From Gluconobacter sphaericus NBRC 12467 (GTDB lineage: Bacteria > Pseudomonadota > Alphaproteobacteria > Acetobacterales > Acetobacteraceae), in the NCBI RefSeq assembly GCF_006539125.1, contig NZ_BJMK01000005.1:124001-188000 (forward strand): a DNA stretch of 64,000 nucleotides, in the 5' to 3' direction. The notes below the pieces were generated by a model. The model had not been told where the DNA came from and did not search any database. It worked only from the letters and a program-made list of their open reading frames with translations. Positions 8,270 to 18,824 of this stretch are shown piece by piece (position 1 is the first letter of the stretch; each line of letters begins with the position of its first letter). Made by a program: the position numbers and the translations under genes.

Positions 8270-8851
8270 TCAGTGTTTCTGTACTGTCGCGACGATGGCA
8301 TCGATCTCTTTACCAACGCTCTCAACATCTTTCATGCCGTCGACATGCAACAGGCGCCCGGCCTTCTCATAATAAGGAAGGATGGGAGCGGTCTGCTTGC
8401 GATAGACATCCAGCCGGGCACGGACCACATCGGGATTGTCATCCGGACGTCTCGTACCATCTTCGCCGCGACGGCTGGCGATCCGCTCCACGAGTTCTTC
8501 TTCGTTGACGTCTAGAAGGATAACGGCATCGATCGTCAGACCGCGCTGAGACAGCATGGCATCCAGCGCCTCAGCCTGACTTTCGGTTCGCGGGAAACCA
8601 TCGAGAATAAAGCCCTGCTCGCAGTCCGGCTGTGCAATCCGGTTCTCGATCATGGCGACAATAATCGGATCTGGAACAAACTGCCCCTTCTCCATGATTG
8701 CCTTGGCTTCGTTGCCAATCGCCGAACCCGCAGCAACTTCCGCCCGCAGCATATCGCCAGTGGAAATCTGCTTAAAGCCATAGAAAGCTTCAAGACGTTT
8801 GGCCTGGGTTCCCTTGCCTGCTCCCGGGGGACCAAGAAGAATGATGTTCAT
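8270..8851 (-). CDS. adk: adenylate kinase, short LID-less type
   Basis: 193 residues. Converts ATP plus AMP to two ADP in the cytoplasm. The P-loop GPPGAGKGT is at residues 7-15, followed by QISTGDMLR (AMP site) and DGFPRT. The long LID insertion of about 30 residues found in E. coli Adk is replaced by a short loop after [21 protein letters not shown], as in other alphaproteobacteria. Its start overlaps the secY stop by four bases (ATGA), so the two are co-translated. The placement secY-adk-rpsM is a class-typical marker. Confidence 0.97.
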   Translation of the reverse strand: MNIILLGPPGAGKGTQAKRLEAFYGFKQISTGDMLRAEVAAGSAIGNEAKAIMEKGQFVPDPIIVAMIENRIAQPDCEQGFILDGFPRTESQAEALDAMLSQRGLTIDAVILLDVNEEELVERIASRRGEDGTRRPDDNPDVVRARLDVYRKQTAPILPYYEKAGRLLHVDGMKDVESVGKEIDAIVATVQKH

Positions 8852-10221
8852 CGACGCTTTGAGCCTCCCGGAATGCCACCACGGGAACCGCGGCTACGCT
8901 GTTTGCGGATCAAGCCCGAATACTGGTGTGCCACCAGATGGGACTGAACCTGTGTTACCGTATCAATCGTGACTGACACGATAATGATCAGACTGGTTCC
9001 ACCAAAATAGAACGGCACGTTATATTTGCTGATCAAAATCTGCGGCAACAGACAGACCACCACGAGGTACATTGCACCGATCGCCGTCAGACGGGACAAG
9101 ATCTTGTCGAAATACGTTGCGGTGCTTGCGCCTGGGCGAATACCTGGAATGAAGCCTCCTTGCTTGCGCAGGTTTTCCGCCGTTTCCTCGGGATTGAACG
9201 TGATCGCCGCATAGAAATAAGAGAAGAACAGGATCATCGCTGCATAGAACAGCATGTACAGAGGCTGTCCCTGCCCCAGCTGCTGACCAAGAACCGAAAG
9301 CCATCCCGGCATCGAATGCCCGTTCATGAAGCCGGAGATAGTCACCGGAATCAGAAGAACGGAAGACGCAAAAATCGGTGGAATGACACCGGCCGTATTG
9401 ACCTTCAGTGGCATGTGAGTGGAGTCACCACCAAAAATACGGTTTCCAACCTGGCGTTTCGGATACTGGATCACGACGCGACGCTGTGCCTGTTCCATAA
9501 AGACGATGAAGCCAATAACAGCAATCGCCAGAACAAGGAAGATCACAACGAAAATGGGCGAAAGCGCCCCCGTCCGGCCAAGCTCAAAAAGACTGGCAAG
9601 AGCATGCGGCAGATTCGCCACGATACCGGCGAAAATGATGAGGGAAATCCCGTTCCCAACACCTCGGGACGTGATCTGCTCTCCAAGCCACATCAGGAAC
9701 ATCGTGCCGCCCACAAGCGTCACGACACAGGATGCAATAAAGAACATCCCCGGGGCCACCACAGCATTCGCACCATGCGCCGTCATATTCTCAAGCCCTA
9801 CGGCAATGCCATAGGCCTGAAAAAGAGCGATGAAAACCGTAAGATAGCGCGTGTACTGATTGAGCTTCTTACGACCCGCCTCACCTTCCTTCTTCATTGC
9901 TTCCATGGACGGAAGCGCCGTGGAAAGAAGCTGGATGATGATCGAGGCACTGATATACGGCATAATGTTCAGCGCGAACACGGTCATACGCCCAAGCGCA
10001 CCACCCGTGAACATGTCAAACATTCCTAGGATACCACCCTGATGCTGGGCCAGAAGCTGCCCCATCACAGTCGCATCAACGCCAGGAACCGGAATATACG
10101 TACCAAGCCGATAGACGATCAGCGCACCCAAGGTAAACCAGATGCGCTTCTTGAGTTCGATCGCCTTGGAAAACGAACTCATATTGAGATTGGCGGCGAG
10201 CTGCTCTGCTGCGGAAGCCAT
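8848..10221 (-). CDS. secY: preprotein translocase subunit SecY
   Basis: 457 residues with ten hydrophobic helices. This is the channel subunit of the Sec translocon for exported and inner-membrane proteins. Typical stretches are [13 protein letters not shown] near residue 45, [30 protein letters not shown] and [13 protein letters not shown] in the cytoplasmic loop bound by SecA and ribosomes. Ends with a basic tail ([14 protein letters not shown]). Last membrane gene of the spc operon, 97 bases after rplO and overlapping adk. Its partner secE is not in this window. Confidence 0.98.
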   Translation of the reverse strand: MASAAEQLAANLNMSSFSKAIELKKRIWFTLGALIVYRLGTYIPVPGVDATVMGQLLAQHQGGILGMFDMFTGGALGRMTVFALNIMPYISASIIIQLLSTALPSMEAMKKEGEAGRKKLNQYTRYLTVFIALFQAYGIAVGLENMTAHGANAVVAPGMFFIASCVVTLVGGTMFLMWLGEQITSRGVGNGISLIIFAGIVANLPHALASLFELGRTGALSPIFVVIFLVLAIAVIGFIVFMEQAQRRVVIQYPKRQVGNRIFGGDSTHMPLKVNTAGVIPPIFASSVLLIPVTISGFMNGHSMPGWLSVLGQQLGQGQPLYMLFYAAMILFFSYFYAAITFNPEETAENLRKQGGFIPGIRPGASTATYFDKILSRLTAIGAMYLVVVCLLPQILISKYNVPFYFGGTSLIIIVSVTIDTVTQVQSHLVAHQYSGLIRKQRSRGSRGGIPGGSKRR

Positions 10222-10318
10222 CCACCTGTCCTTTCATGAAAACAGCGTCGCCGCACGAGAGCACGGGACGCTGTTCACTATCCAACCCTATTCCAGGCCG
10301 AAGCCCGGAGAAGAAATA

Positions 10319-10807
10319 TCAGGCGTCAGCCTGAGCTTCCTTCTTGGTTTCGAGCACCTTGACGGTACCGCCAGCCTTCTCAACCGCAGCCAAAGCCGCA
10401 GCGGAAGCGCTAGCCACTTCGATGGTCACGCCATGCGAAAGCTCACCATGGGCAAGAAGACGGACACCGGCCAGCTTGCTGCCGTTAACGAGACCAGCCT
10501 TGCGCAGGGCCTCCTCATTGACGGTTGCAGCCTTGTCCAGCTTTCCGCTTTCGATGGCCTTGGAGATCGCACCGAGGTTCACCGGAGCATATTCCTTGCG
10601 GAAAATGTTCACGAAGCCACGCTTCGGCATACGACGATACAGCGGAAGCTGACCACCCTCGAAGCCGTTGAGGGAGACACCCTCACGAGCTTTCTGACCC
10701 TTGACGCCACGGCCAGACGTCTTGCCCTTACCGGACCCGATGCCGCGTCCGAGACGCTTCTTGCGGTAACGAGAGCCCTCGTTATCGCGCAGTTCGTTGA
10801 GGTTCAT
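10319..10807 (-). CDS. rplO: 50S ribosomal protein L15
   Basis: 162 residues starting [13 protein letters not shown], with the family signature [24 protein letters not shown] and [15 protein letters not shown]. It is a late assembly protein of the large subunit. The frame is open ten codons further upstream, but those codons lie inside rpmD; the ATG at 10807 is preceded by GGAGGG, which overlaps the last rpmD codons, so the two genes are tightly coupled. The C-terminal Ala/Lys tail is slightly longer than in E. coli. Confidence 0.97.
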   Translation of the reverse strand: MNLNELRDNEGSRYRKKRLGRGIGSGKGKTSGRGVKGQKAREGVSLNGFEGGQLPLYRRMPKRGFVNIFRKEYAPVNLGAISKAIESGKLDKAATVNEEALRKAGLVNGSKLAGVRLLAHGELSHGVTIEVASASAAALAAVEKAGGTVKVLETKKEAQADA

Positions 10808-10808
10808 T

Positions 10809-10997
10809 TCAACCCTCCACCTTGATGAGGTGGGCAACCTTGCGGATCATTCCACGCACGGCCGGAGTATCCTCCAGCGTACGCGTGGAACCAATTCCAC
10901 GCAGGCCAAGACCGGTGATGGTCTCAGCCTGGCCCGGTTTACGACCGATGACCGATGCGATCTGCGTAACCTGGACGGTCTTGCCATTCTCAGCCAT
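10809..10997 (-). CDS. rpmD: 50S ribosomal protein L30
   Basis: 62 residues with the L30 pattern [24 protein letters not shown] and the C-terminal [16 protein letters not shown] small protein near the 5S region of the large subunit. Its start overlaps the end of rpsE by eight bases and its end carries the rplO ribosome site, the usual compact spc arrangement rpsE-rpmD-rplO. Confidence 0.96.
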   Translation of the reverse strand: MAENGKTVQVTQIASVIGRKPGQAETITGLGLRGIGSTRTLEDTPAVRGMIRKVAHLIKVEG

Positions 10998-11565
10998 TTG
11001 TCACCTCCGCTTCTGTCTGACCCTGCTCGCGCTTGCCAAACAGTTCTGCAGCCTTCTTGCCGCGACGGGAAGCAACATGACGCGGGCTACTGGCCTTCTC
11101 AAGCGCAGCGAAGGTCGCCTTGATCATATTGTGCGGGTTCCGCGTGCCGAGGCTCTTGGCCACAACGTCGTTGACGCCGAGGCTTTCAAACACTGCACGC
11201 ATCGGGCCACCAGCAATGATACCCGTACCAGCTTCAGCCGCACGAACAACAACCTTGCCGGCACCGTAGTGACCGAACGTATCATGATGAAGGGTACGCC
11301 CTTCCTTCATCGGTACGCGGATCATCGTGCGCTTTGCGCGCTCGGTTGCCTTGCGGATTGCCTCGGGAACTTCACGGGCTTTGCCCGCACCGTAACCAAC
11401 GCGCCCCTTCTGGTCACCAACAACCACGAGGGCGGCGAACGCAAAACGGCGACCACCCTTCACAACTTTGGCGACACGGTTGATGGTTACGAGCTTATCG
11501 ACCAGATCATCGCCCTGCTCGCGCTCACGACCACCACGGCCGCCTTCTCTTGGCTCACGTGCCAT
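10990..11565 (-). CDS. rpsE: 30S ribosomal protein S5
   Basis: 191 residues. The double-stranded RNA binding domain begins [21 protein letters not shown] and the S5 C-terminal fold follows with [23 protein letters not shown]. It shapes the mRNA entry tunnel and affects accuracy. The N-terminus ([17 protein letters not shown]) is a charged extension and the C-terminus has an extra acidic tail ([10 protein letters not shown]). Overlaps rpmD, 12 bases after rplR. Confidence 0.98.
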   Translation of the reverse strand: MAREPREGGRGGREREQGDDLVDKLVTINRVAKVVKGGRRFAFAALVVVGDQKGRVGYGAGKAREVPEAIRKATERAKRTMIRVPMKEGRTLHHDTFGHYGAGKVVVRAAEAGTGIIAGGPMRAVFESLGVNDVVAKSLGTRNPHNMIKATFAALEKASSPRHVASRRGKKAAELFGKREQGQTEAEVTNG

Positions 11566-11577
11566 GTGTGATCCTCC

Positions 11578-11940
11578 TTAGAACGAGAGTCCGCCCTCAC
11601 GGGCAGCCTCTGCCAGGGCTTTGACCCGGCCATGATACAGATAAGAGCCGCGGTCGAACACGACGGTCTTGACGCCAGCTGCAACGCCGCGCTCGGCAAT
11701 CAGCTTACCGATAACCGTAGCCGCAGACACGTCGGCGCCGGTCTTGCCAGCGTCGCGGAGCGTCTTTTCCAGCGTGGAAGCACTGGCAAGTGTGCGGCCC
11801 TGTGCATCGTCGATGATCTGGGCGTGAATGTGCTTGCTAGAACGGAAGACCGACAAACGCGGCCGGCCGCCGCTCTTGCGACGAAGCTGGAAGCGAAGCC
11901 GCTGACGGCGACGTTCCTGCAATCCTTGCTGCGATGCCAT
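11578..11940 (-). CDS. rplR: 50S ribosomal protein L18
   Basis: 120 residues with [35 protein letters not shown] and the C-terminal [28 protein letters not shown] in two recognisable L18 blocks. It binds 5S rRNA in the central protuberance together with L5. The start overlaps the rplF stop by one base (TAATG), indicating translational coupling. Confidence 0.97.
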   Translation of the reverse strand: MASQQGLQERRRQRLRFQLRRKSGGRPRLSVFRSSKHIHAQIIDDAQGRTLASASTLEKTLRDAGKTGADVSAATVIGKLIAERGVAAGVKTVVFDRGSYLYHGRVKALAEAAREGGLSF

Positions 11941-12476
11941 TACTTCTTCTTACCTTCCTTACGACGCAGAACCTCGGTCTCGTACCGAACACCCTTGCCC
12001 TTGTAAGGCTCGGGCTTGCGGAAGCTGCGGATATCGAGCGCAACCTGACCAACGCGCTGCTTATCGTTACCTTCAACAACGATTGCGGTCGGACGCGGAG
12101 TGGTGATCTTGATGCCTGCCGGAATCGGATAGACAACATCGTGTGAGAAACCGAGATTCATCACCAGGTTAGAGCCCTGAACAGCAGCACGGAAACCCGT
12201 ACCCTGAATTTCAAGCCCCTTGGAGAAGCCATCGGACACGCCCTTGACCGTATTGGCGATCAGAGCGCGGGTCGTTCCCCACATGGTCCAGTTTTCACGA
12301 GAGCGACGACCGATAGGAGCAACGGAAACGTTGCTGCCCTCAATCTTGACTTCCACGTGACGGGACACCGGAACGGTCAGTTCGCCGAGCTTACCCTTGG
12401 CCTTAAAAAAGCCATCAGCCACGGAAACCTGCACGCCAGCCGGAACTTCGACGGGATATTTACCTACGCGAGACAT
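11940..12476 (-). CDS. rplF: 50S ribosomal protein L6
   Basis: 178 residues starting [17 protein letters not shown], with two repeated L6 domains and the C-terminal [19 protein letters not shown] that contacts 23S rRNA near the factor-binding site. The frame is open 39 codons further up but that would lie inside rpsH; the ATG at 12476 has AAGGAGGG eight bases before it and gives the normal length. Spc operon, between rpsH and rplR. Confidence 0.97.
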   Translation of the reverse strand: MSRVGKYPVEVPAGVQVSVADGFFKAKGKLGELTVPVSRHVEVKIEGSNVSVAPIGRRSRENWTMWGTTRALIANTVKGVSDGFSKGLEIQGTGFRAAVQGSNLVMNLGFSHDVVYPIPAGIKITTPRPTAIVVEGNDKQRVGQVALDIRSFRKPEPYKGKGVRYETEVLRRKEGKKK

Positions 12477-12486
12477 GCGACCCTCC

Positions 12487-12885
12487 TTAGAAGACGCGGC
12501 AGAGGACCTCGCCGCCAACGTTGGCAGCGCGAGCCTCGACGTCCGACAGGACGCCACGCGGGGTGGACAGGATCGACACACCAAGGCCGGCATAAACGCG
12601 CGGAAGTTCCTTGATCTTCGAGTAGACGCGACGGCCGGGCTTGGAAACGCGATGGATTTCCTTAATGACCGGCTGGCCTTCTACATACTTCAGCTCGATA
12701 CGGAGCTGCGCAACACCCTTGCGGAGCTCTTCAGCAGCGAAGCCACGGATGTAGCCTTCACGCTTCAGTGCCTCCAAAACGCTTGCGCGCAGCTTGGATG
12801 CAGGCGCAACGCAGACAGCATGACGGGCACGCTGCGCATTGCGGATCCGGGTCAGCATATCGCCCAGTGGATCAGACAAAGACAT
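12487..12885 (-). CDS. rpsH: 30S ribosomal protein S8
   Basis: 132 residues starting [21 protein letters not shown] and ending with [26 protein letters not shown], the conserved S8 C-terminal block. It is a primary binder of 16S rRNA helix 21, and in E. coli it represses its own operon by binding near rplE. Twelve bases after rpsN and ten before rplF. Confidence 0.98.
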   Translation of the reverse strand: MSLSDPLGDMLTRIRNAQRARHAVCVAPASKLRASVLEALKREGYIRGFAAEELRKGVAQLRIELKYVEGQPVIKEIHRVSKPGRRVYSKIKELPRVYAGLGVSILSTPRGVLSDVEARAANVGGEVLCRVF

Positions 12886-12897
12886 TCGATCTACCCT

Positions 12898-13203
12898 TTA
12901 CCAGCTCGACTTAACCATGCCAGGAATCTGGCCGGCGGAGGCAAGATCACGCAGAGCAATACGGCTCAGTTCGAACTTGCGATAGTTGGCACGAGGGCGA
13001 CCAGAAAGCTTACAACGCAAACGGACGCGGGTCGCAGATCCATTCCGCGGCATCTGGGCCAGCTTAAGAGTCGCATCAAAGCGGTCTTCAACCGACAGTG
13101 TACGATCCTTGATGATGTTCTTGAGAGCGGTCCGCTTTTCCTTATCGCGCTTCACCAGGGCAGCGCGATGGTTATTACGGTTTACCGCTGAGACCTTCGC
13201 CAT
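12898..13203 (-). CDS. rpsN: 30S ribosomal protein S14, long zinc-free type
   Basis: 101 residues. The C-terminal block [23 protein letters not shown] lacks the CxxC pairs of the zinc-binding short form, so this is the proteobacterial long type. It sits in the head of the small subunit. A 132-base spacer with a perfect hairpin separates it from rplE upstream, which is unusual in this otherwise compact operon. Confidence 0.97.
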   Translation of the reverse strand: MAKVSAVNRNNHRAALVKRDKEKRTALKNIIKDRTLSVEDRFDATLKLAQMPRNGSATRVRLRCKLSGRPRANYRKFELSRIALRDLASAGQIPGMVKSSW

Positions 13204-13274
13204 CTCGAATTTTCTCCCGGAACCTGTCAGGCCTATCCCGACGGTTTTCCAATCAGCGTGTCTATAAAGGAAAG

Positions 13275-13295
13275 CGGCCTTCCAATGGAAGGCCG
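13275..13295 (-). promoter_or_regulatory. perfect hairpin in the rplE-rpsN spacer
   Basis: Arms CGGCCTTCC / GGAAGGCCG with a 3-base loop. Read on the minus strand it is followed by CTTTCCTTTATAG, a U-rich run that could cause partial termination or pausing inside the spc operon. Possible attenuator or regulatory-protein site; inferred only. Confidence 0.5.
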
Positions 13296-13335
13296 AATCC
13301 TGATTTTAACCGTGATCGGTCTGAAAAATTATGGA

Positions 13336-13899
13336 TCAGCCGTTGAACGGCAGATCAAAGGCCTTCAGCAGGGCCTTTGCTTCAGCATCAGACTTGGCGC
13401 TGGTCACGAAAATGATGTCCATACCGCGAACGGCATCGATCTTGTCATACTCGATCTCAGGAAACACGATCTGTTCCTTGATGCCCATGGCAAAATTGCC
13501 ATGCCCATCAAAGCCCTTGTTTGCCGGCAGGCCGCGGAAATCGCGGATACGCGGCATAGCGATCGTCACCAGACGGTCAAGAAACTCGTACATGCGGGCA
13601 CGACGAAGCGTGACCTTGCAGCCAATGGGGAGACCTTCACGGATCTTGAAGCCGGCAATAGCCTTGCGAGCAAGGGTCTTGACAGGCTTCTGACCCGAAA
13701 TCACGGTCATTTCCGCAAAAGCAGCATCAAGCTTCTTCTGGTCACCAGCGGCTTCACCAACACCCATGTTCAGCACGATCTTCTCGAGCTTAGGAACCTG
13801 GAGTTCATTGGCATAGCCAAACTGCTCACGAAGCTGCTTCTTCAGCACTTCTTCGTAGCGCTGGTGCAGACGCGGCAAGGCGTTCTTCTGTTCGCTCAT
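13336..13899 (-). CDS. rplE: 50S ribosomal protein L5
   Basis: 187 residues with [34 protein letters not shown] and [17 protein letters not shown], the main L5 blocks. It binds 5S rRNA and touches P-site tRNA in the central protuberance. Spc operon, 11 bases after rplX; the long spacer to rpsN follows it. Confidence 0.98.
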   Translation of the reverse strand: MSEQKNALPRLHQRYEEVLKKQLREQFGYANELQVPKLEKIVLNMGVGEAAGDQKKLDAAFAEMTVISGQKPVKTLARKAIAGFKIREGLPIGCKVTLRRARMYEFLDRLVTIAMPRIRDFRGLPANKGFDGHGNFAMGIKEQIVFPEIEYDKIDAVRGMDIIFVTSAKSDAEAKALLKAFDLPFNG

Positions 13900-13910
13900 T
13901 GTTGCGTTCC

Positions 13911-14231
13911 TCAGCCTTCGATCACTTCGCCGGTTGCCTTGGCAACACGAACCTTGCGACCGTCTTCCAGAATACGGAAGCCAACACGCGTCGGCTTGCC
14001 GCTCTTCGGATCAACCAGCTTCAGGTTCGAAAGATGAATCGGCATTTCACGCTCGACGATTCCACCTTCTCCGCCAGCACGGTTGGGCTTCGTGTGACGC
14101 TTTGCAATAGCTACGCCGCGCACAACAGCCTTCTCGGCCTTCGGCATAACAGCGAGAACTTCACCACGAACACCACGGGACTTGCCGGAGAGGACCAGAA
14201 CCTGGTCACCCTTCTTGATACGAGCAGCCAT
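13911..14231 (-). CDS. rplX: 50S ribosomal protein L24
   Basis: 106 residues with the KOW motif [21 protein letters not shown] at the N-terminus and the [21 protein letters not shown] block. An assembly initiator on 23S rRNA. Its ATG overlaps the rplN stop by one base. Confidence 0.97.
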   Translation of the reverse strand: MAARIKKGDQVLVLSGKSRGVRGEVLAVMPKAEKAVVRGVAIAKRHTKPNRAGGEGGIVEREMPIHLSNLKLVDPKSGKPTRVGFRILEDGRKVRVAKATGEVIEG

Positions 14232-14599
14232 TACAGCACCTCCGGAGCCAGCGAGATGATCTTCATGAACTTGCGCGCACGCAGCTCACGAACCACCGGG
14301 CCAAAGATACGCGTACCAATCGGCTCCTGCTGCTTGTTCAGAAGAACAGCGGCATTCTTGTCGAAACGAATGGCGGAGCCATCTGCGCGACGAACCGGGT
14401 AAGAGGTGCGGACGATAACGGCCTGATGGACGTCACCCTTCTTCACCTTGCCGCGGGGAATTGCTTCCTTGACGGACACGACAATGACGTCGCCGACCGA
14501 GGCAGTCTTCCGCTTGGAGCCGCCCAGCACCTTGATGCACTGCACCCGACGTGCCCCCGAATTATCGGCGACGTCCAGGTTGGTCTCGGGATGAATCAT
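14231..14599 (-). CDS. rplN: 50S ribosomal protein L14
   Basis: 122 residues starting [27 protein letters not shown], with the L14 signature [13 protein letters not shown] and the C-terminal [12 protein letters not shown]. It lies at the subunit interface next to L19. First gene of the spc operon, 12 bases after rpsQ with no separate promoter visible, so S10 and spc operons probably form one transcript. Confidence 0.98.
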   Translation of the reverse strand: MIHPETNLDVADNSGARRVQCIKVLGGSKRKTASVGDVIVVSVKEAIPRGKVKKGDVHQAVIVRTSYPVRRADGSAIRFDKNAAVLLNKQQEPIGTRIFGPVVRELRARKFMKIISLAPEVL

Positions 14600-14611
14600 G
14601 TGCCTACCCCC

Positions 14612-14884
14612 TTATGCGCTAACGGAAGAGGATGCTGAAGCCAGCTCCTCACCGTTGCGCGACACGACAGACCACGTCTTGCGCTTAGAGATCGGTGCGC
14701 ATTCTTCGATGCGAACCAGATCACCCGTCTGGCAGACGTTTTCTTCGTCATGAGCCGCGTACTTCTTGGAGCGGCGAATAAACTTTTTGTAGAGCGGGTG
14801 CATGATGCGACGATCAACAAGAACGGTAACCGTCTTGTCCATCTTGTCGCTCGTGACCCGACCCGTCAGGACGCGCCTTGGCAT
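14612..14884 (-). CDS. rpsQ: 30S ribosomal protein S17
   Basis: 90 residues starting [21 protein letters not shown], an OB-fold protein that binds 16S rRNA helix 11. The frame continues 31 codons upstream inside rpmC, but the ATG at 14884 has GAGAGGAG before it and gives the normal N-terminus. A Ser/Ala-rich tail ([13 protein letters not shown]) extends past the conserved core. S10 operon, between rpmC and rplN. Confidence 0.96.
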   Translation of the reverse strand: MPRRVLTGRVTSDKMDKTVTVLVDRRIMHPLYKKFIRRSKKYAAHDEENVCQTGDLVRIEECAPISKRKTWSVVSRNGEELASASSSVSA

Positions 14885-14897
14885 CGTCCGTCTCCTC

Positions 14898-15131
14898 TCA
14901 GGACTTAGCGGCGGACGTTTTGGCGCCCGCACGGTTCTTCGATGTGTGAGCCAGTGTCTTGATACGTGCAACTGCACGACGCACGACCTTGACGCGGCTT
15001 GTGTTCTCCGACTGCCCGGTGGCAGCTGAAAAACGATAGTTGATCTGTTCGCGCTTGAGATCGAGCAGAAGAGCGTTCAGCTCGTCCTCGCTCTTCGCGC
15101 GCAGATCGGCAGGCTTGTACGTGTCGGCCAT
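14898..15131 (-). CDS. rpmC: 50S ribosomal protein L29
   Basis: 77 residues. Two-helix L29 core ([38 protein letters not shown]) plus a short basic Ala-rich tail. It sits by the tunnel exit where trigger factor docks. Its ATG overlaps the rplP stop by one base. Confidence 0.96.
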   Translation of the reverse strand: MADTYKPADLRAKSEDELNALLLDLKREQINYRFSAATGQSENTSRVKVVRRAVARIKTLAHTSKNRAGAKTSAAKS

Positions 15132-15547
15132 TACGCGTCTCCGATACGCTGAACGAACTTGGTCTTGATCGGAAGCTTTGCAGCACCCAGGCTCAGGGCC
15201 AACTTAGCGACCTCAGGCGGAACGCCTTCGATCTCGAACAGGATACGACCCGGCTTGACACGTGCGGCCCAGTACTCGGGGTTACCCTTACCGGAGCCCA
15301 TACGCACTTCTGCAGGCTTTGTCGAGACCGGAGTATCCGGAAAAATACGAATCCACACACGACCAGCACGCTTCATGGCACGCGTGATCGCACGACGGGA
15401 GGCTTCGATCTGGCGAGCGGTGATCCGCTCCGGCTCCAGCGCCTTCAGGCCGAAGGCACCGAAGTTGAGCTGGGTTCCGCTTTTCGCCAGACCGTGAATG
15501 CGGCCCTTGTGGGCCTTACGAAACTTTGTCCGCTTCGGGGAAAGCAT
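15131..15547 (-). CDS. rplP: 50S ribosomal protein L16
   Basis: 138 residues with [20 protein letters not shown], the [26 protein letters not shown] block and [16 protein letters not shown]. It contacts A-site tRNA and is needed for peptidyl-transfer-centre maturation. It is set apart from rpsC by a 59-base spacer that holds a strong hairpin. Confidence 0.98.
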   Translation of the reverse strand: MLSPKRTKFRKAHKGRIHGLAKSGTQLNFGAFGLKALEPERITARQIEASRRAITRAMKRAGRVWIRIFPDTPVSTKPAEVRMGSGKGNPEYWAARVKPGRILFEIEGVPPEVAKLALSLGAAKLPIKTKFVQRIGDA

Positions 15548-15582
15548 GTTGTTAAATCCTCAAATCAGCACCAGCAATGAAA

Positions 15583-15602
15583 CTGTGAGCTTTCGCTCAC
15601 AG
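15583..15602 (-). promoter_or_regulatory. hairpin between rpsC and rplP
   Basis: On the minus strand CTGTGAGC-GAAA-GCTCACAG, an 8-bp perfect stem capped by a GNRA tetraloop and followed by TTTCATT. It begins five bases after the rpsC stop. It could be a weak terminator or an mRNA stabiliser inside the S10 operon. Confidence 0.55.
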
Positions 15603-15606
15603 TCTC

Positions 15607-16284
15607 TTAGCGCTGGGGAGCCTGCTCCGCAGCACGACGATCCTGTGCCAGCGGGTCATGAGCCAGGATCTCACCCTTGAAGATCCATACCTTCACACCG
15701 CAGGTACCATACGTTGTCTTGGCAGTTGCCGTACCGTAATCGATGTCGGCGCGAAGCGTATGCAGGGGAACGCGTCCCTCACGATACTTTTCGGCACGAG
15801 CAATTTCAGCACCACCCAGACGACCACCACAGGTGATCCGAATGCCCTGGGCACCAAGACGCATTGCCGACTGAATTGCGCGCTTCATGGCACGACGGAA
15901 AGCAACACGACGTTCCAGCTGCTGAGCGATGTTCTCGGCAACGAGAGTCGCATCGATTTCGGGCTTGCGGATCTCGACGATGTTCAGCGCCACATCGGTC
16001 TTCGCCATACGGCTCAGTTCCTTGCGGAGCGCGTCGATGTCTTGACCCTTCTTGCCGATCACGACGCCCGGACGGGCGGCGTAGATGGTCACGCGGGGCT
16101 TCTTGGCCGGACGCTCGATAACAACGCGGGACACGCCTGCGCCGGAGAGCTTGCGACGCAGGAATGCACGAAGCTTCAGGTCTTCATGCAGCAGACGTGC
16201 GTAATCTTGACCGGCGTACCAGCGGCTGTCCCAGGTACGGTTGACGCCGAGCCGAAGCCCGATCGGATTGACCTTGTGTCCCAT
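15607..16284 (-). CDS. rpsC: 30S ribosomal protein S3
   Basis: 225 residues starting [24 protein letters not shown] split over the usual N-terminal block, a KH domain ([20 protein letters not shown]) and the C-terminal [27 protein letters not shown] half. It forms part of the mRNA entry gate with helicase function. Ends with an extra polar tail ([13 protein letters not shown]). Three bases after rplV. Confidence 0.98.
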   Translation of the reverse strand: MGHKVNPIGLRLGVNRTWDSRWYAGQDYARLLHEDLKLRAFLRRKLSGAGVSRVVIERPAKKPRVTIYAARPGVVIGKKGQDIDALRKELSRMAKTDVALNIVEIRKPEIDATLVAENIAQQLERRVAFRRAMKRAIQSAMRLGAQGIRITCGGRLGGAEIARAEKYREGRVPLHTLRADIDYGTATAKTTYGTCGVKVWIFKGEILAHDPLAQDRRAAEQAPQR

Positions 16285-16287
16285 GGA

Positions 16288-16716
16288 TCAGGCTGCCTTC
16301 TGCTCTTTGTTGGTTCCGCGAGACGGCTTCGTCTCTTCCGGTGCTTCTGCACGCTCGGCAACAACAATCTTCAGGTGGCTGAAGAACTTCTCGACGCGAG
16401 CGGAACGGCCACGGCCACGGGCGTGGAAACGCTTCATGACGATGGACTTGCCCACTTCTGCCGTCTTGACCACCAGCTGATCGACATCGAGCTGGTGGTT
16501 ATTCTCAGCGTTGGCCACAGCGCTCTCAAGAGTCTTCTTGACCTGCTGCGCGATACGACGACGCGAGAAGGTCAGAGCGGCGATAGCCTTGTCAGCCGGC
16601 TGGTTGCGGATCATTGCGGCGACCAGGTTCAGCTTACGCGGGCTGACGCGGATATTGCGGGCAACTGCCTGCGCTTCCGTATCAGCGAGCGTGCGGATGT
16701 GCTTCGGCTTGCTCAT
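16288..16716 (-). CDS. rplV: 50S ribosomal protein L22
   Basis: 142 residues. Core [25 protein letters not shown] and the tunnel hairpin region [25 protein letters not shown] are clear. L22 lines the exit tunnel and is a known site of macrolide resistance. A C-terminal tail ([19 protein letters not shown]) makes it longer than the usual 110-127 residues. S10 operon, between rpsS and rpsC. Confidence 0.97.
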   Translation of the reverse strand: MSKPKHIRTLADTEAQAVARNIRVSPRKLNLVAAMIRNQPADKAIAALTFSRRRIAQQVKKTLESAVANAENNHQLDVDQLVVKTAEVGKSIVMKRFHARGRGRSARVEKFFSHLKIVVAERAEAPEETKPSRGTNKEQKAA

Positions 16717-16718
16717 TT

Positions 16719-16997
16719 TCAGCCCCGCTTCGACTTCTTGTCAGAGCCATGACCGGTGTAGGTCCGCGTAGGTGAAAACTCACCAAACTTGTGACCGACC
16801 ATGTTCTCCGTGACCTGCACTGGCAGGAACTTGTGACCATTATAGACGCCGAACGTAAGTCCAACGAACTGCGGAAGGATCGTCGAACGACGCGACCAGA
16901 TTTTGATCACTTCATTACGACCAGAAGCGCGGGACGCTTCAGCCTTACCGAACAGATACCCGTCAACGAACGGGCCCTTCCAGACGGAACGTGCCAT
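16719..16997 (-). CDS. rpsS: 30S ribosomal protein S19
   Basis: 92 residues: [38 protein letters not shown] and the tail [21 protein letters not shown] are family blocks. It forms a head complex with S13 close to the tRNAs. Spaced 16 bases from rplB. Confidence 0.98.
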   Translation of the reverse strand: MARSVWKGPFVDGYLFGKAEASRASGRNEVIKIWSRRSTILPQFVGLTFGVYNGHKFLPVQVTENMVGHKFGEFSPTRTYTGHGSDKKSKRG

Positions 16998-17013
16998 CTC
17001 TGTTTGCCCCCTC

Positions 17014-17844
17014 TTACTTGCCGGACTTACGGCGACGGATGATCAAACTATCCGTCTTTTTGTTAACACGCGTCTTGTAACCCTTGGTCGGAACACCCCA
17101 CGGGGTAACCGGATGGCGGCCACCAGAGGTACGACCTTCACCACCACCATGCGGATGGTCGACCGGGTTCATGACAACGCCACGGTTGTGCGGACGACGC
17201 CCAAGCCAGCGGGAACGACCGGCCTTGCCCATGTGCTGGTTCATGTTGTCCGGGTTGGACACCGCACCAACAGTTGCCATACATTCACCGCGAACAAGAC
17301 GCAGCTCACCAGACTGCAGCTTGATCTGAGCGTAACCGGCGTCTTTGCCAACCAGCTGGGCATAGGTGCCCGCGGAGCGTGCCAGCTTGCCACCAGCGCC
17401 CTGCTTCAGCTCGATGTTATGCACGATCGTTCCGACCGGCATTGCACCCAGCGGCATGGCGTTGCCGGGCTTGACGTCGGTGTGAGCGCCGGAGATGACG
17501 CGATCGCCAACCTTCACGCGCTGCGGAGCAAGAATGTAGGCGAGTTCGCCATCTTCATACTTGATCAGCGCGATAAACGCCGTGCGGTTCGGGTCGTATT
17601 CGAGACGCTCGACCGTTGCGGCCACATCGAACTTGCGACGCTTGAAGTCAACATAACGATAGGACTGCTTGTGCCCGCCGCCACGGAAACGAACCGTGGT
17701 ACGACCATGATTGTTACGGCCGCCAGACTTATTCTTGCCTTCCGTAAGCTGCTTGACCGGCTTGCCCTTGAAGAGTTCGCTGCGATCAATCAGCACGGTG
17801 CCGCGTGTGCTTGGCGTCGTGGGATTAAAGTGCTTGAGTGCCAT
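17014..17844 (-). CDS. rplB: 50S ribosomal protein L2
   Basis: 276 residues with [23 protein letters not shown] near residue 40 and the C-terminal block [22 protein letters not shown] that contains the His essential for peptidyl transfer. One of the oldest large-subunit proteins. Normal length. S10 operon, 16 bases after rplW. Confidence 0.98.
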   Translation of the reverse strand: MALKHFNPTTPSTRGTVLIDRSELFKGKPVKQLTEGKNKSGGRNNHGRTTVRFRGGGHKQSYRYVDFKRRKFDVAATVERLEYDPNRTAFIALIKYEDGELAYILAPQRVKVGDRVISGAHTDVKPGNAMPLGAMPVGTIVHNIELKQGAGGKLARSAGTYAQLVGKDAGYAQIKLQSGELRLVRGECMATVGAVSNPDNMNQHMGKAGRSRWLGRRPHNRGVVMNPVDHPHGGGEGRTSGGRHPVTPWGVPTKGYKTRVNKKTDSLIIRRRKSGK

Positions 17845-17860
17845 GGTATCCTACCCCGCG

Positions 17861-18202
17861 TCAGCCCAGCTTGGCTGTAAGGTCAATGGATTGACCTTCA
17901 GCAAGCTGTACATACGCCTTCTTGATGTCCGAGCGACGGCCGGGACGACCCTTGACGCGCTTGACCTTACCCTTCTGGACCAGCGTGTTCACGCCGGCAA
18001 CCTTTACATTGAAGAGCTTTTCAACCGCAGCCTTGATCTGAGGCTTCGTCGCACCGAGAGCGACCTTGAACACCACCTGGTTACGCTCGGAAAGAAGCGT
18101 CGCCTTTTCGGTGATCAGCGGTGCACGGACCACGTCGTACAGGGCTTCCTGCGACATGTTCTGTGCCGTCTTGTGTGCGTTCATGACGGTATTGGTGGTC
18201 AT
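17861..18202 (-). CDS. rplW: 50S ribosomal protein L23
   Basis: 113 residues. The conserved region starts at [16 protein letters not shown] and includes [29 protein letters not shown]23 is the tunnel-exit dock for trigger factor and SRP. A 16-residue N-terminal extension precedes the core; its ATG overlaps the rplD stop by four bases (ATGA), which supports this start. Confidence 0.96.
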   Translation of the reverse strand: MTTNTVMNAHKTAQNMSQEALYDVVRAPLITEKATLLSERNQVVFKVALGATKPQIKAAVEKLFNVKVAGVNTLVQKGKVKRVKGRPGRRSDIKKAYVQLAEGQSIDLTAKLG

Positions 18203-18813
18203 GCCAGACGCTCCTTAAGACCCTCAAGACCTGCGCGGGTGATGACCAGCACGTCGTGGTTGAGGATGTCATAGACGTTTGCACCAATGGTCGGCAGAAC
18301 GTCGATCTTAGGCAGATTAGCGATTGCGCGAGCGAACTGCTCATCAACAGCGCCATCAACGATCAGCGCGGACGTCCAACCCAGGGCCTTGATCTTCGCT
18401 GCGGCTTCACGGGTCTTGGTGACACCGTTGGCTGCATCGAGAACGATCAGCTTGCCCTCGGCTGCCTTCTGCGACAGGGCACAGATCAGGCCAAGACGAC
18501 GGACCTTCTTGGGAAGATCATAGCCGTGGTCGCGAACGACCGGGCCATGGACAACACCGCCCGTACGGAACTGCGGCGCACGCAGGGAGCCCTGACGGGC
18601 AGAACCCGTGCCCTTCTGGCGATAAGGCTTCTTGGTCGTGCCAGAAATCTCACCCATGCCCTTCGTACGGTGCGTACCGGCGCGGCGCTTTGCGAGCTGC
18701 CAGTGCACAACACGTGCCATGATGTCAGAGCGCGGAGTGACCGCGAAAATCTCTTCCGGAAGCGCGACAGAGCCTGCGCTACCGTTATCGAGGGTCTTGA
18801 TATCGTATTCCAT
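18199..18813 (-). CDS. rplD: 50S ribosomal protein L4
   Basis: 204 residues starting [20 protein letters not shown], with [33 protein letters not shown] split over the tunnel loop region. In E. coli L4 also represses the S10 operon. A TTG five codons upstream also opens the frame but overlaps the rplC stop; I prefer the ATG at 18813, which has GAGG about nine bases upstream and gives the usual N-terminus. Confidence 0.96.
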   Translation of the reverse strand: MEYDIKTLDNGSAGSVALPEEIFAVTPRSDIMARVVHWQLAKRRAGTHRTKGMGEISGTTKKPYRQKGTGSARQGSLRAPQFRTGGVVHGPVVRDHGYDLPKKVRRLGLICALSQKAAEGKLIVLDAANGVTKTREAAAKIKALGWTSALIVDGAVDEQFARAIANLPKIDVLPTIGANVYDILNHDVLVITRAGLEGLKERLA

Positions 18814-18824
18814 GCCCCTCGTCC

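Noticed and set aside
6368-8515. 715-residue open frame on the + strand across rpoA, rpsK, rpsM and adk
   Set aside because: Antisense to four highly conserved genes; the composition is an Arg/His/Asp-rich shadow and it has no recognisable domain.
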